Assembly (NCBI RefSeq): GCF_024437745.1 | Contig: NZ_JANFNY010000009.1 | Location: forward strand, 1 to 64,000 | Origin: Roseomonas sp. GC11 | Lineage (GTDB): Bacteria; Pseudomonadota; Alphaproteobacteria; Acetobacterales; Acetobacteraceae | DNA: 64,000 nucleotides | Direction: 5' to 3' | Shown here: one piece after another, positions 17,608 through 25,841 of the stretch | Layout: every line of letters begins with the position of its first letter | Numbering within the stretch: position 1 is the first letter of the stretch | Program-made: the position numbers and the translations under genes | Notes under the pieces: model-generated | The model's input: the letters and a program-made list of their open reading frames with translations, nothing else | Told to the model about the DNA's origin: nothing | The model's database searches: none

Positions 17608-18626
17608 GAGGCGAGCCTCGGGTCGAGCAGCGCGTGCACGATGTCGAGCGCGAGATAGACGAAGAGCGAGACGGCCGCGATCACCAGCACCACCGCCTGG
17701 ATCGCCGGATAGTCGAAGGCGAGGACCGAGCGCACGGCGTAGCTGCCGATGCCGGGCAGGGAAAACACCGTTTCGATCAGCACCGCGCCGCCGAGGATAT
17801 AGCCGTAGAGCACGCCGAGCAGCGTCAGCGCGGGCGCGAGCGCGTTCTTCAGCGCCATGCGCGCGATCCGCCCCGGCGGCAAGCCCGAGGCGCGGGCGAA
17901 GAGCACGTAATCCGAGCCTAGCACGCGCACCATGTTCTGCCGCACCATCTTAACGATCGGGCCCGAGAGCACGAAGACCTTCGTGAGCACCGGCAGCATC
18001 AGGTGATGCAGCCCGTCGCTGAAGGCGGCCATGTTGCCGGCGAGCAGGCTGTCGATGGTGATTAAGCCCGTCACCGCGGGCGGCGCGGTCGAGAGCGGGT
18101 CGAGCCGCCCGAGCGGGGCGGGGGCCCAGCCCATGATCGCGAAGAAGAAGTAGATGAACAGCAGGCCCCACCAGAATTCGGGCTGCGAGCCGGCGAAGAG
18201 GCTGTAGCCGAAGGTCGCATTGTCGGCCGCCCCGCCCGGTTTCAGCGCGCAGAGCATCCCAAGCGGCACCGAAAGGATGAAGGCTAGAACGAAGGAAATC
18301 GTGATCAGCTCGAGCGTGACCGGCAGCGCGCGCCCGATCTCCTTCGCTACCGGCTCGCCCGTCACCCACGACGTGCCGAAATCGCCCTGCAACAGGCCCG
18401 AAGCGCCGGGCAGAGCGCCAAGATAGGCGCCGAACTGCGTGAGGACAGGCCGGTCGAGGCCGAGGGCGTGCTGCGATGCGAGATAGGCCTCGCGCGAGGC
18501 GTTCTGCCCCACGAGCCGCGCCACCGGGTCGGCCGGCAGCAGGCGGATGGCGAAGAACACCACCAGCGCGAGGCCCACGAGTTGCAGAAGCGCGGTGGCG
18601 AGGCGTCGGGCGACGAAGCCGGTCAT
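17604..18626 (-). CDS. ABC transporter permease, DppB-like (transporter B)
   Basis: A 340-residue permease of normal DppB size: N-terminal helix (about 9-30), periplasmic region with ASQHALGLDRPVLTQFGAYL, EAA-like loop SDYVLFARASGLPPGRI, and a C-terminal YLALDIVHALLDPRL motif. It begins 7 bp after the binding-protein stop. Confidence 0.9.
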   Translation of the reverse strand: MTGFVARRLATALLQLVGLALVVFFAIRLLPADPVARLVGQNASREAYLASQHALGLDRPVLTQFGAYLGALPGASGLLQGDFGTSWVTGEPVAKEIGRALPVTLELITISFVLAFILSVPLGMLCALKPGGAADNATFGYSLFAGSQPEFWWGLLFIYFFFAIMGWAPAPLGRLDPLSTAPPAVTGLITIDSLLAGNMAAFSDGLHHLMLPVLTKVFVLSGPIVKMVRQNMVRVLGSDYVLFARASGLPPGRIARMALKNALAPALTLLGVLYGYILGGAVLIETVFSLPGIGSYAVRSVLAFDYPAIQAVVLVIAAVSLFVYLALDIVHALLDPRLAS

Positions 18627-18633
18627 GCGCGCC

Positions 18634-20316
18634 TCACTGCGCCAGTTTCAGTTCGAAGAGGCGCAGCGAATTGTCCGGGTGCCAGGTCAGGCCCGAGAGG
18701 CGCTCTGAGAAGGCCCATTGCGTCCGGGTTTCGAGCAGCGGCACCCAGGCGAGCTGGCTCTGCACGAGGTTCTGGATCTGCGCGACGAGAGGGAGGCGCT
18801 TGGCCGGGTCCGGCTCGGTCTGCGCCGCCGTGAAGAGGCGGTCGAGCTCGGGGTTGGAGTAGTTGGTGATGTTGTTCACGCCGCCCGCCTGGGGCGAGAC
18901 GAAATAGAGCCGCGTGGCATAGACGACGTCGGGGCCCACGGGCTTTTCCGTGTCCGAGAGCGCCATCGGCAGGTCCTTCTTGACCATGCGGCGGTCGGCG
19001 AACTGCGTCTGCGGCATCGGGTCGATCTGGAGCTGGATGCCGATGTCGCCCAGCGCCGCTTTGATGGCCGTCGCGATGGGGCCGAGATAGGATTCGCGCT
19101 CGGCGGTGAAGGCGAGGTGGAAGGCGTCGGCATATTGCTCGAGCCCCTTGCCCTCGGGGAAACCGGCCTCGGCGAGGAGCACGCGGGCGCGGACGAGGTC
19201 GCGCGGATATTGCTGCTCGGGCTTGATGAAGCCGGCGATGGAGGTGGGGAAATGCGCCTCCCATTGCCGCCCCGCCCCGGCATAGCCGATGCGGGCGAGT
19301 TGCTCGTAGGGCATCGCATAGGCGATCGCCTGGCGCAGCTTGGGGTTGTCGAAGGGCGGCGTGCGCCAGTTCAGGCCGAGCACGAGCGTCTCGTTGCCGA
19401 AAATGCCAGCAACTTTCACGCCCCGCGCGGTAGCGAGGTTCTGGAATTCGCGCGCGGCGAGGCGCTGGGTGAGCTGCGCCTGGCCCGCGCGCATGGCGAG
19501 CACGCGGTTCGCGCTCTGCGGCACGCGCTTGATCACCACGCGGTCGATATCGGGCTTGCCGCGATAATAGTCGGGGTTGGCGCGCAGGACGAATTCGTCG
19601 TCCTTCACCCAGCGTTCCAGACAATAGGGCCCGAAGCCCGCCGCGTTCACCGTATTGGCGTAGGTGTGGCTCCAGGGGTCCTGCGCGGTCGCGTGCTTCT
19701 TCATCTCCACGCTGTCGAAGGGCGCCATGGAGTAGACGGTGAGCACGGTGAGGAAGAGGTTGTTCTCGCTCGATTGCCGGATGCGGATCGTGTAGTCGTC
19801 GACTTTCTCAACAGCATCGCCGAGTTCGCGGCTTCCGCCGGTGAAGACCGAGCGGTCGAAGCCCTTGATCGAGCCGAGGCTGGCGAGGAACCAGTTGATC
19901 GGCGCCGCACCGCTGACCGACTTGCCGCGCGCGAGCGTGTAGATCACGTCATCGGCGGTGAAGGTATTCCCCGCGCAGCTCTTCACGCCCTGGCGCAGCT
20001 TGAAGGTCCAGGTCAGGCTCGCGGCGTCATAGCTCCAGCTTTCAGCGAGGCGGCCCTCGAAGCGGCTGAAATCCAGCGTGCGGATGCCGTCCTGGCTCGC
20101 GCCCGAGAGCGGGTAGTCGATCAGCGTGTCCATCATGTTGATGAACCCGGTCTGCGACGTGTTCACCGAGACGGAGGGCCCGTCGTAATCGAGTCCGGCC
20201 GGCACGTCCTCGGCGAGATAGAGCAACTGCTTACCGACGGCGAGTGTCTGCGCCATCGTTTGCATGGAAACGGACATCATCGCGGCTGTCGCCAGCCCCG
20301 TCAGCACCTTGCGCAT
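18634..20316 (-). CDS. ABC transporter substrate-binding protein, family 5 (transporter B)
   Basis: A 560-residue periplasmic binding protein with a Sec signal peptide (residues 1-22, MRKVLTGLATAAMMSVSMQT, cleavage near MAQ). Family features include WTFKLRQGVKSCAGNTFTAD and VKDDEFVLRANPDYYRGKPD. It shares only family-level similarity with the binding protein of transporter A, so the operon carries two different importers and not a simple duplication. Confidence 0.9.
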   Translation of the reverse strand: MRKVLTGLATAAMMSVSMQTMAQTLAVGKQLLYLAEDVPAGLDYDGPSVSVNTSQTGFINMMDTLIDYPLSGASQDGIRTLDFSRFEGRLAESWSYDAASLTWTFKLRQGVKSCAGNTFTADDVIYTLARGKSVSGAAPINWFLASLGSIKGFDRSVFTGGSRELGDAVEKVDDYTIRIRQSSENNLFLTVLTVYSMAPFDSVEMKKHATAQDPWSHTYANTVNAAGFGPYCLERWVKDDEFVLRANPDYYRGKPDIDRVVIKRVPQSANRVLAMRAGQAQLTQRLAAREFQNLATARGVKVAGIFGNETLVLGLNWRTPPFDNPKLRQAIAYAMPYEQLARIGYAGAGRQWEAHFPTSIAGFIKPEQQYPRDLVRARVLLAEAGFPEGKGLEQYADAFHLAFTAERESYLGPIATAIKAALGDIGIQLQIDPMPQTQFADRRMVKKDLPMALSDTEKPVGPDVVYATRLYFVSPQAGGVNNITNYSNPELDRLFTAAQTEPDPAKRLPLVAQIQNLVQSQLAWVPLLETRTQWAFSERLSGLTWHPDNSLRLFELKLAQ

Positions 20317-20355
20317 TCTTGCCTCCTCGATCCTGCCGCCTCGCGGGCGCGTTCT

Positions 20356-21756
20356 TCAGTGTGTTCCCGGCCGCAGCAGCGCGGTCATCGCGCGCAGGTC
20401 GTCCAGGGTTTCGAGCGTATCGACCATCGCGATCAGCGCATCGCGCGCCGCCTCGCCCAGCGGTTCGGCCGCGAAATCCCAGCAGCGGCGGAATTTCGTC
20501 AGGTGCTGCTCACGCGTCAGGCGGCGCGACGGGCTCGCGAGCATCTGCTCGCAGCGCCAATGCCGGACTTCGCCGGTCTTCAGCCGTAATTCGAGCGAGA
20601 CCGGCACCAGCGCGTTCGGGTCGCTCCCGCCGTCGGAGACCATACGGATGCGCTTGGCGATCTCATGCGTCAGCGGGTCGGTCAGCGCCGCACCGCGATA
20701 ATGCGCGAGGTCGATGAAGCCGTGCTGGATCACCTTCGCGCCGACGAAAGCCATGCAGAGCTGCGCGTAGTTCGAGGTGGGGTCGGCAACGTCGGGGCGC
20801 GAGCAGAGCCGCGCGGTTACCGGCGGGCCGGTGATGGTGACGCTCTCGACCATGTCCGGCGTCAGCCCCTGCATGAGCAGCATCAGCCCCTCCACGCCGC
20901 CATGCGTGGCGCGGCCAGCGGGGTAGGGCTTGTGGCTCAACTCGGCGATCATCCAGCGCCCGCCTTTGAGCGCGGCTCGCGTTTCAGCGAGGTCCCACGT
21001 GCCTTCCTGGAGCGGAAAATAGCCGTAGGGCCCCTCGAAAGTACCGATCGTGCCGGGCATGCCGCGCGCGGCGAGGTCGCAGCTCTGCAAGCCGGCGCGG
21101 CTGTTCAGCCCGACCTGCAGCGGCAGTGCCGCGCTGCCCTCGCCATGCGGCTGCAAGGTGCCGCTCGTCTGCGCGTATTGCAGGCCGAACGCCTGCACGA
21201 GCGTGGCCCGTGAGAGGCCCATGAGCCGGCCGACGGCCGCCGTCGCGCCGAAGCCGCCGGCGGTAGCGGGGCGGAAGAAGCGCATCGGCGCACGCGAGGC
21301 GATGCCGAGCCCGGCCGAGACGTTGACGCCGACGGCGCAGGCGGTCAGCAGAGCGCGCCCCGAAATGCCGCCCTGGCGTTCGGCGAAGGCCAGCGCTGCG
21401 GGCAACAACGTCGCCATCGGGTGCAACACGGCGCCTTCATGAACGCAGTCGTATTCCTGGCAATGGACCTGGAAGGCATTGGCCATCGCGGCGATGCCCG
21501 CGGGCACCTTCGCCGCGCGGCCCCAGAGCGTGGCCTCGGCGCCCGCGCCCCAGCCCTTGCCGGCGTCGATCACCTTGTCGGCCGCGAAGGCGCTGGAGCC
21601 CGCGATGCCGACGCCGAGCGTATCGAGGATGAAGACCTTGGCCTGCGTGATCGCCTCTTCCGTCAGGTCCTCGTCGCGCGTCTCGAGCGCATGCCCGGCG
21701 AAGGCCTCGGCGAGGTTGACCGTCATCTCCAACTCAGGCGCAAGCGGATGGTCCAT
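20356..21756 (-). CDS. MmgE/PrpD-family protein
   Basis: A 466-residue MmgE/PrpD protein of usual length. The N-terminal all-helical domain includes ITQAKVFILDTLGVGIAGSS and VHCQEYDCVHEGAVLHPMAT; the latter block is strongly conserved. Known members are 2-methylcitrate dehydratase (PrpD), cis-aconitate decarboxylase and iminodisuccinate epimerase, all acting on di- or tricarboxylates. As the first gene of the operon, with a maleate-isomerase-like gene downstream, it suggests a dicarboxylate intermediate in the pathway. Exact reaction unknown. Confidence 0.85.
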   Translation of the reverse strand: MDHPLAPELEMTVNLAEAFAGHALETRDEDLTEEAITQAKVFILDTLGVGIAGSSAFAADKVIDAGKGWGAGAEATLWGRAAKVPAGIAAMANAFQVHCQEYDCVHEGAVLHPMATLLPAALAFAERQGGISGRALLTACAVGVNVSAGLGIASRAPMRFFRPATAGGFGATAAVGRLMGLSRATLVQAFGLQYAQTSGTLQPHGEGSAALPLQVGLNSRAGLQSCDLAARGMPGTIGTFEGPYGYFPLQEGTWDLAETRAALKGGRWMIAELSHKPYPAGRATHGGVEGLMLLMQGLTPDMVESVTITGPPVTARLCSRPDVADPTSNYAQLCMAFVGAKVIQHGFIDLAHYRGAALTDPLTHEIAKRIRMVSDGGSDPNALVPVSLELRLKTGEVRHWRCEQMLASPSRRLTREQHLTKFRRCWDFAAEPLGEAARDALIAMVDTLETLDDLRAMTALLRPGTH

Positions 21757-21789
21757 CGGGGCACTCCGGCCGGATCGGGCCTGAAATAA

Positions 21790-21799
21790 TGTCCGGACA
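21790..21799. promoter_or_regulatory. Palindrome, candidate GntR operator
   Basis: A perfect 10-bp palindrome (TGTCCGGACA) sits 34 bp upstream of the MmgE/PrpD start in the AT-richer divergent gap with the gntR gene. GntR proteins bind short palindromes in exactly such gaps, so this is the best operator for the catabolic operon. Inferred from position and symmetry. Confidence 0.45.
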
Positions 21800-21931
21800 A
21801 AACCAAAACGGCTTTGAGATATCCCGTCAAGTGCCTAAAATGAACTCATTCAGCGGAGATTCCCCCATCCTGATGGTCGCTTCCACGACTTACTGCGCGT
21901 CTGGCGCGCATTAATGCTGAAAAATTAGGCG

Positions 21932-22513
21932 ATGAACACGCCCCGCTATCTGCAGATCCGCGACATCCTGCGCGAGCGTCTCCGCCTCGGCCGCTACCCC
22001 GTCGGCACGCATCTGCCGACCGAGGCAGCGCTCTGCATCGAGTTCGAGGTGAGCCGCTACACGCTGCGCGAGGCGCTGCGTCGGCTGGTGGAGGAGGGGC
22101 TGCTCAGCCGCCGGCAGAAATCGGGCACGATGGTCCTTGCCGCGAGCCCGCCCAGCGTCTTCGTGCACACGGTGCGCGACCTCAGCGACCTCTTCCAGAT
22201 GCCGGTGGAGACGCATTTCGAGATCCTTTCCGTGCGCGACGACGAGGCGCCGCCCCCGCCGCGCCCCGATCTCGGCCGCGATGCCGCGGCCCCCTGGCTG
22301 CGGCTGGACAGCCTGCGCAGCGACGCCGCCTCACGCCGGCCGATCGCCTATATCGTCTCGCACTTGCCCGCGCGCCTGGGCTGGCTGGTGCCGGAACTGC
22401 ACAGCCAGCGCGGGCCGCTCTACGCCCATCTCGAAAGCCGCAGCGGGGAGAAGATCGAGCGCGTGGTGCAGGAAGTCACGGCCGGCACCTTGCCGCCGCG
22501 CGCCGCGCGATCG
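21932..22513 (+). pseudogene. GntR-family regulator (HutC/UTRA type), 3' end lost
   Basis: The first about 70 residues form a GntR winged HTH (YLQIRDILRERLRLGRYPVG, FEVSRYTLREALRRLVEEGL), followed by a UTRA effector-binding domain. UTRA similarity is good up to KIERVVQEVTAGTLPPRAAR at about 22513 and then stops; the family normally has 40-50 further residues. The frame continues for hundreds of codons only because it runs antisense through phage genes. The regulator of the catabolic operon is therefore truncated at the junction with prophage DNA, perhaps leaving the operon constitutive or silent. Confidence 0.82.
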
Positions 22514-22514
22514 A

Positions 22515-22611
22515 CAGTGGCCGGCGCGGCGAGCGCGCGCTGGGCCACGATGGGCATGGCGGGGACGTCCGGCGCAGGGTCGCCCCTGCCCGGCTCGGTC
22601 GTCTCGGTCAT
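22515..22611 (-). pseudogene. 5' stub of a phage gene cut at the gntR junction
   Basis: An ATG at 22611 with AGGA upstream starts about 32 codons (TETTEPGRGDPAPDVPAMPI...) before homology to gntR begins on the other strand. It lies 26 bp after the preceding phage gene in the same direction, so it looks like the next gene of the late operon with all but its first codons deleted. Family unknown. Confidence 0.45.
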
Positions 22612-22636
22612 GTGGATGTCCTGCTGCTCGCCGGCG

Positions 22637-24130
22637 CTACGACGCGGCGAAGCCCTGCGCGTTGACGTAGACCTGCGCGCCGGGGGTGATGCAGGCGATG
22701 TTCATGGCCGTGGCCGCGCTGCCGCGCAGGGGGGTGGGAAAGAGGATCTCCACCGGCGCCGCCATCGCCGCCGGCAGCAGCTGCCGCCAGATCACCGTCG
22801 CCCCGTCCTTGATCACCACCTCCGTGGCCACCGTCGCATGCGCGTTGCGGACGTCGATCGAGGTCACGGAGTTGCGGATGCCCGCGGCGGCGGCGGCCTT
22901 GAGAACGACATCGCTGCTCGTGGTGATGCCGCCCGCCGGCGCGGCATATTGCCAATCCGCCTCCGGGATGGCGTAGGGCTTGACCACCAGCGCGCCGATC
23001 AGCGTCGCCTGCAGATCAACCCCGCGGCCGCTGATCACCGCCGCGGGATTCGCCGAAAGCCCTGTCGCCACCAGCACCGGCACACCGCCGTTGGTGTTGC
23101 GCGCCTGGCCACCCACCGGCGTCAGCGTCGGCGCCACGGCGCCCAGCACATTCACCCCGAGCCCCTGCCCCGCCGCACCCTGGCCGCGGCCCGCCGTGAT
23201 CTCCGCCAGCAGCGGCACCTGATCGCCCAGGCTGACGCATTGCAGCTTCACCACCGTGCTCGTCGCCGGCCCCGCATTGCGGCTCAGCGTCGCCCAGCCC
23301 GTGTTGACATAGGCCCCCGCGAAGCTCGTGCCAATCAAATCGATATTCGCCGTGTCGATCACCGTCACGGCAAAGACGCCATTCGCCCCCGGCACCCCGG
23401 CCACATTCTCGACCGTGACCACATCCCCTGTCGTGAGGCCATGGGAAGATCGCGTGAGGCGGATCGCCCCCGCGCCATTATCAGCCACGGCGCTGATGCC
23501 GGCCATGATCTGGCGGTTGCGCACCCGCAGGCGCCAGCGATAGAGCGCGTCGGGATCCGGGATCTGCTGGTGGCGCACATAGGAATGCGTGCGCGCCGCC
23601 GTGCTGTCGATCGCGCGGCCATGGAACCAGCAGGCCTCCTGGCCCGCCTCGATCTCCAGCACCGACCAGCCCGTGCTCGCCGTGCTCGGGATCGCCACGG
23701 CCGCCCCGGTGCTCAGCCGCGGCGCGCCGGCCGCCTGCACCTCGTAATTCGCCCCCGTCGCGCTGCTGCCATCCAGCCGCCAGGCGGCGCAGGACGCGCC
23801 ATCGGGCTGGTTGGTCAGCGGATCGATGCTGACCAGTTCCAGCCAGACCGATTGCCCGGCGACGCGCTGGCTCAGATTGAGGGCCACCATCATCCGCAGC
23901 GGGATAGCAAAGCGCTGCCGGGTGGTGAGGAGGATGTCGTCATCCAGCGTCGTGCCGGTGGTGATGGTCAGCGCCCCATCGACCAGGCCGAGCGTCATGC
24001 CGCTGCCTGTCGCACTCACCTCCCAATGCGCGGGATCGAGCAGGGCTGCATTGAAGCTGTCGCGAAACTTGCGGCCGCCGGACGACACTTTCAGCGTGTC
24101 GGAGGCGGCGTCATAGGCGCCGACGCTCAT
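22637..24130 (-). CDS. Putative phage structural protein
   Basis: A 497-residue beta-rich, Gly/Ala/Thr-rich protein. Residues 220-270 contain a repeat-like unit (SHGLTTGDVVTVENVAGVPG, NGVFAVTVIDTANIDLIGTS) seen in many phage tail or decoration proteins. The C-terminal third resembles a receptor- or surface-type domain. Its start overlaps the portal stop as ATGA, so it is expressed with the packaging genes. It does not look like a major capsid protein or protease, which would normally be next to portal. Exact role unresolved. Confidence 0.6.
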   Translation of the reverse strand: MSVGAYDAASDTLKVSSGGRKFRDSFNAALLDPAHWEVSATGSGMTLGLVDGALTITTGTTLDDDILLTTRQRFAIPLRMMVALNLSQRVAGQSVWLELVSIDPLTNQPDGASCAAWRLDGSSATGANYEVQAAGAPRLSTGAAVAIPSTASTGWSVLEIEAGQEACWFHGRAIDSTAARTHSYVRHQQIPDPDALYRWRLRVRNRQIMAGISAVADNGAGAIRLTRSSHGLTTGDVVTVENVAGVPGANGVFAVTVIDTANIDLIGTSFAGAYVNTGWATLSRNAGPATSTVVKLQCVSLGDQVPLLAEITAGRGQGAAGQGLGVNVLGAVAPTLTPVGGQARNTNGGVPVLVATGLSANPAAVISGRGVDLQATLIGALVVKPYAIPEADWQYAAPAGGITTSSDVVLKAAAAAGIRNSVTSIDVRNAHATVATEVVIKDGATVIWRQLLPAAMAAPVEILFPTPLRGSAATAMNIACITPGAQVYVNAQGFAAS

Positions 24131-25596
24131 GGGTCTTCTCCTGCTGCGGGCGCCGCCGCGCCGGTGGCTGCGATCTCGATGGCGGCGAGTTGCGCCGCAT
24201 CCTGGGCGCTGCCCGACTTGGCCACGCGGCGCGGATCGGTGTCGAGCGCCAGCCCCGCATCATCCAGCAGGGCATTGGCTTCGCGGATCAGTTCCACCGC
24301 CTGGCGGAAGTCATAACCAAAGGCACCCACCGCCTCGGGCTGTGGCACGAATCCAGCGCGCACCTGGGCGATCAGCGCCGTCGTGTCCTTCAGCGGATCG
24401 ATCATCTCATGCGCCGGCGGCACGTGGCTCACAGCGGCCGGCATCTCGGCCGGCCACATCCCGAGCAGCGCCCCCTGCTGGTGAAAGCGCTCGGCGACGG
24501 GGCGGACCAGCATCGGGATCAGCATCCCGTACTGCACCTGCTCGCAGAGCCGGCGGAACTCGATCTTGCCAGCGCGGAGGCTCGAGTAATTCGCCTGGGT
24601 GAGGTCGCCCGAGACCTGATCATAGGTGAGGCCGGCGCCCACCGCCGCGGCCTCCAGCGCCCGGCGGGCAAAGGCGGCGTGGCTGCCACCGCCCGAGGGG
24701 TTCACCACCTCCACCGAGCCCATCCCCCGCCGGTAGAGGATCATCCCTGGCTCGAAGCTCTCGACCGCGCGGCCCTGCGCATCGCGGAGCAGGCCGGAAG
24801 CGGCGCCGGTCAGAGCTTCCTCGCCCTCCTCGGAGACCACCGCGGCCAGGCAGGCCTCGATCTTGGCCTTCATCAGCAGGGCAGCCTCGTAATCGCCGAG
24901 ATCGCGCAGCCGCGTCAGCACCGGCGCCAGCCAGGAGACATCGCGCAACTGGCCAGGCCGGCGCTTGCGATAGACGTGCAGCACGTCGCGGGCCGGCACC
25001 GGCTCGCTCTCCAGCCGGCCGCCGGAGGGCAGCAGCCAGGAGGCGCCGGGATGCACGCGATGCAGCCAATAAGCGAGCGGCTCGCCCGCCTCGCCGAGGG
25101 CGATGCCCTGGAGCGTCGGGTGGCCGGCGATCAGGCCATTGCGCGCCGTGTCGAGGTGATCGCTCTCCAGCACTTGCAGCCGCAGGCCGATCGGGTTGGC
25201 CGGCGACACTTCGGCCGGCAGCAGCCGAACGAAGCACTCGCCGCTTTCCACCACCGCCCGCATGACCAGGGCCTGCAGGCCGGCCAGATCCAGCCGGCCC
25301 TCGGCATCGCAGGCGGTGCTCTCCGACCAGCGGCGCCAGGCCTCGGCCTGCACCCGGCCTGGCCAGCGGGTGGTGATGCCGGCGCCCACCGCATTGCCCG
25401 TCCACAGATCGACGATGCGGGCGGCATAGGGGTCATTGCGCACGGCATCCCTGGCGCGGCGCGCGACGGTGGCCGCGGCGGCGCCCACCTCCGCATTGGC
25501 GCTGCCACCGGAGGGCGCCCAGGCCGAGGCACGGCTGTCCTGCGCCGCGGCATAACCCCGCAGCGCGTTCCAGGCATCCCGGAACCGGCCCATCAT
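24127..25596 (-). CDS. Phage portal protein, lambda type
   Basis: A 489-residue lambda-type portal protein. The conserved N-terminal region has NDPYAARIVDLWTGNAVGAG and RWPGRVQAEAWRRWSES; the core includes KAKIEACLAAVVSEEGEEAL and YDQVSGDLTQANYSSLRAGK, a hallmark of this family. Portal rings form the DNA channel of the capsid and dock the terminase. It overlaps the gpW-like gene by 4 bp. Confidence 0.9.
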   Translation of the reverse strand: MMGRFRDAWNALRGYAAAQDSRASAWAPSGGSANAEVGAAAATVARRARDAVRNDPYAARIVDLWTGNAVGAGITTRWPGRVQAEAWRRWSESTACDAEGRLDLAGLQALVMRAVVESGECFVRLLPAEVSPANPIGLRLQVLESDHLDTARNGLIAGHPTLQGIALGEAGEPLAYWLHRVHPGASWLLPSGGRLESEPVPARDVLHVYRKRRPGQLRDVSWLAPVLTRLRDLGDYEAALLMKAKIEACLAAVVSEEGEEALTGAASGLLRDAQGRAVESFEPGMILYRRGMGSVEVVNPSGGGSHAAFARRALEAAAVGAGLTYDQVSGDLTQANYSSLRAGKIEFRRLCEQVQYGMLIPMLVRPVAERFHQQGALLGMWPAEMPAAVSHVPPAHEMIDPLKDTTALIAQVRAGFVPQPEAVGAFGYDFRQAVELIREANALLDDAGLALDTDPRRVAKSGSAQDAAQLAAIEIAATGAAAPAAGEDP

Positions 25597-25829
25597 TGGC
25601 TTCCCTCCCGCGAGAAGCTGGCCAGGGTCACAGACGGGCGGCGCGCGGCGGTGTTCTCGGCGGCCTGCAGCACGGCGAGCGCGCGGCCAAGCTCGTCGAG
25701 GCTGCGGTATTCCACGGTGCGGCCATCGAAGGTGACGCGCGTCGTGCCGCCCGTATAGGCGGCGGCGAGCGCGGCGGCCCGGCTGCCGGCGGGCTGCGCC
25801 AGCGCCCAGGCGAGGATGTCAGGGGTCAT
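25593..25829 (-). CDS. gpW-like head-tail joining protein
   Basis: A 78-residue protein between terminase and portal, the position of lambda gpW. It contains GGTTRVTFDGRTVEYRSLDE and LGRALAVLQAAEN, matching the small gpW/phage head-tail joining fold (helices plus a beta hairpin). It stabilises the packaged head. Assignment rests on size, place and this motif. Confidence 0.7.
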   Translation of the reverse strand: MTPDILAWALAQPAGSRAAALAAAYTGGTTRVTFDGRTVEYRSLDELGRALAVLQAAENTAARRPSVTLASFSREGSQ

Positions 25830-25841
25830 CGCAGCCTTTCC

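Noticed and set aside
21932-24316. A 794-codon plus-strand ORF starting as a GntR regulator.
   Set aside because: Regulator homology ends at about 22513; the rest is antisense to the phage structural gene and portal and is Arg/His-rich with no domain.
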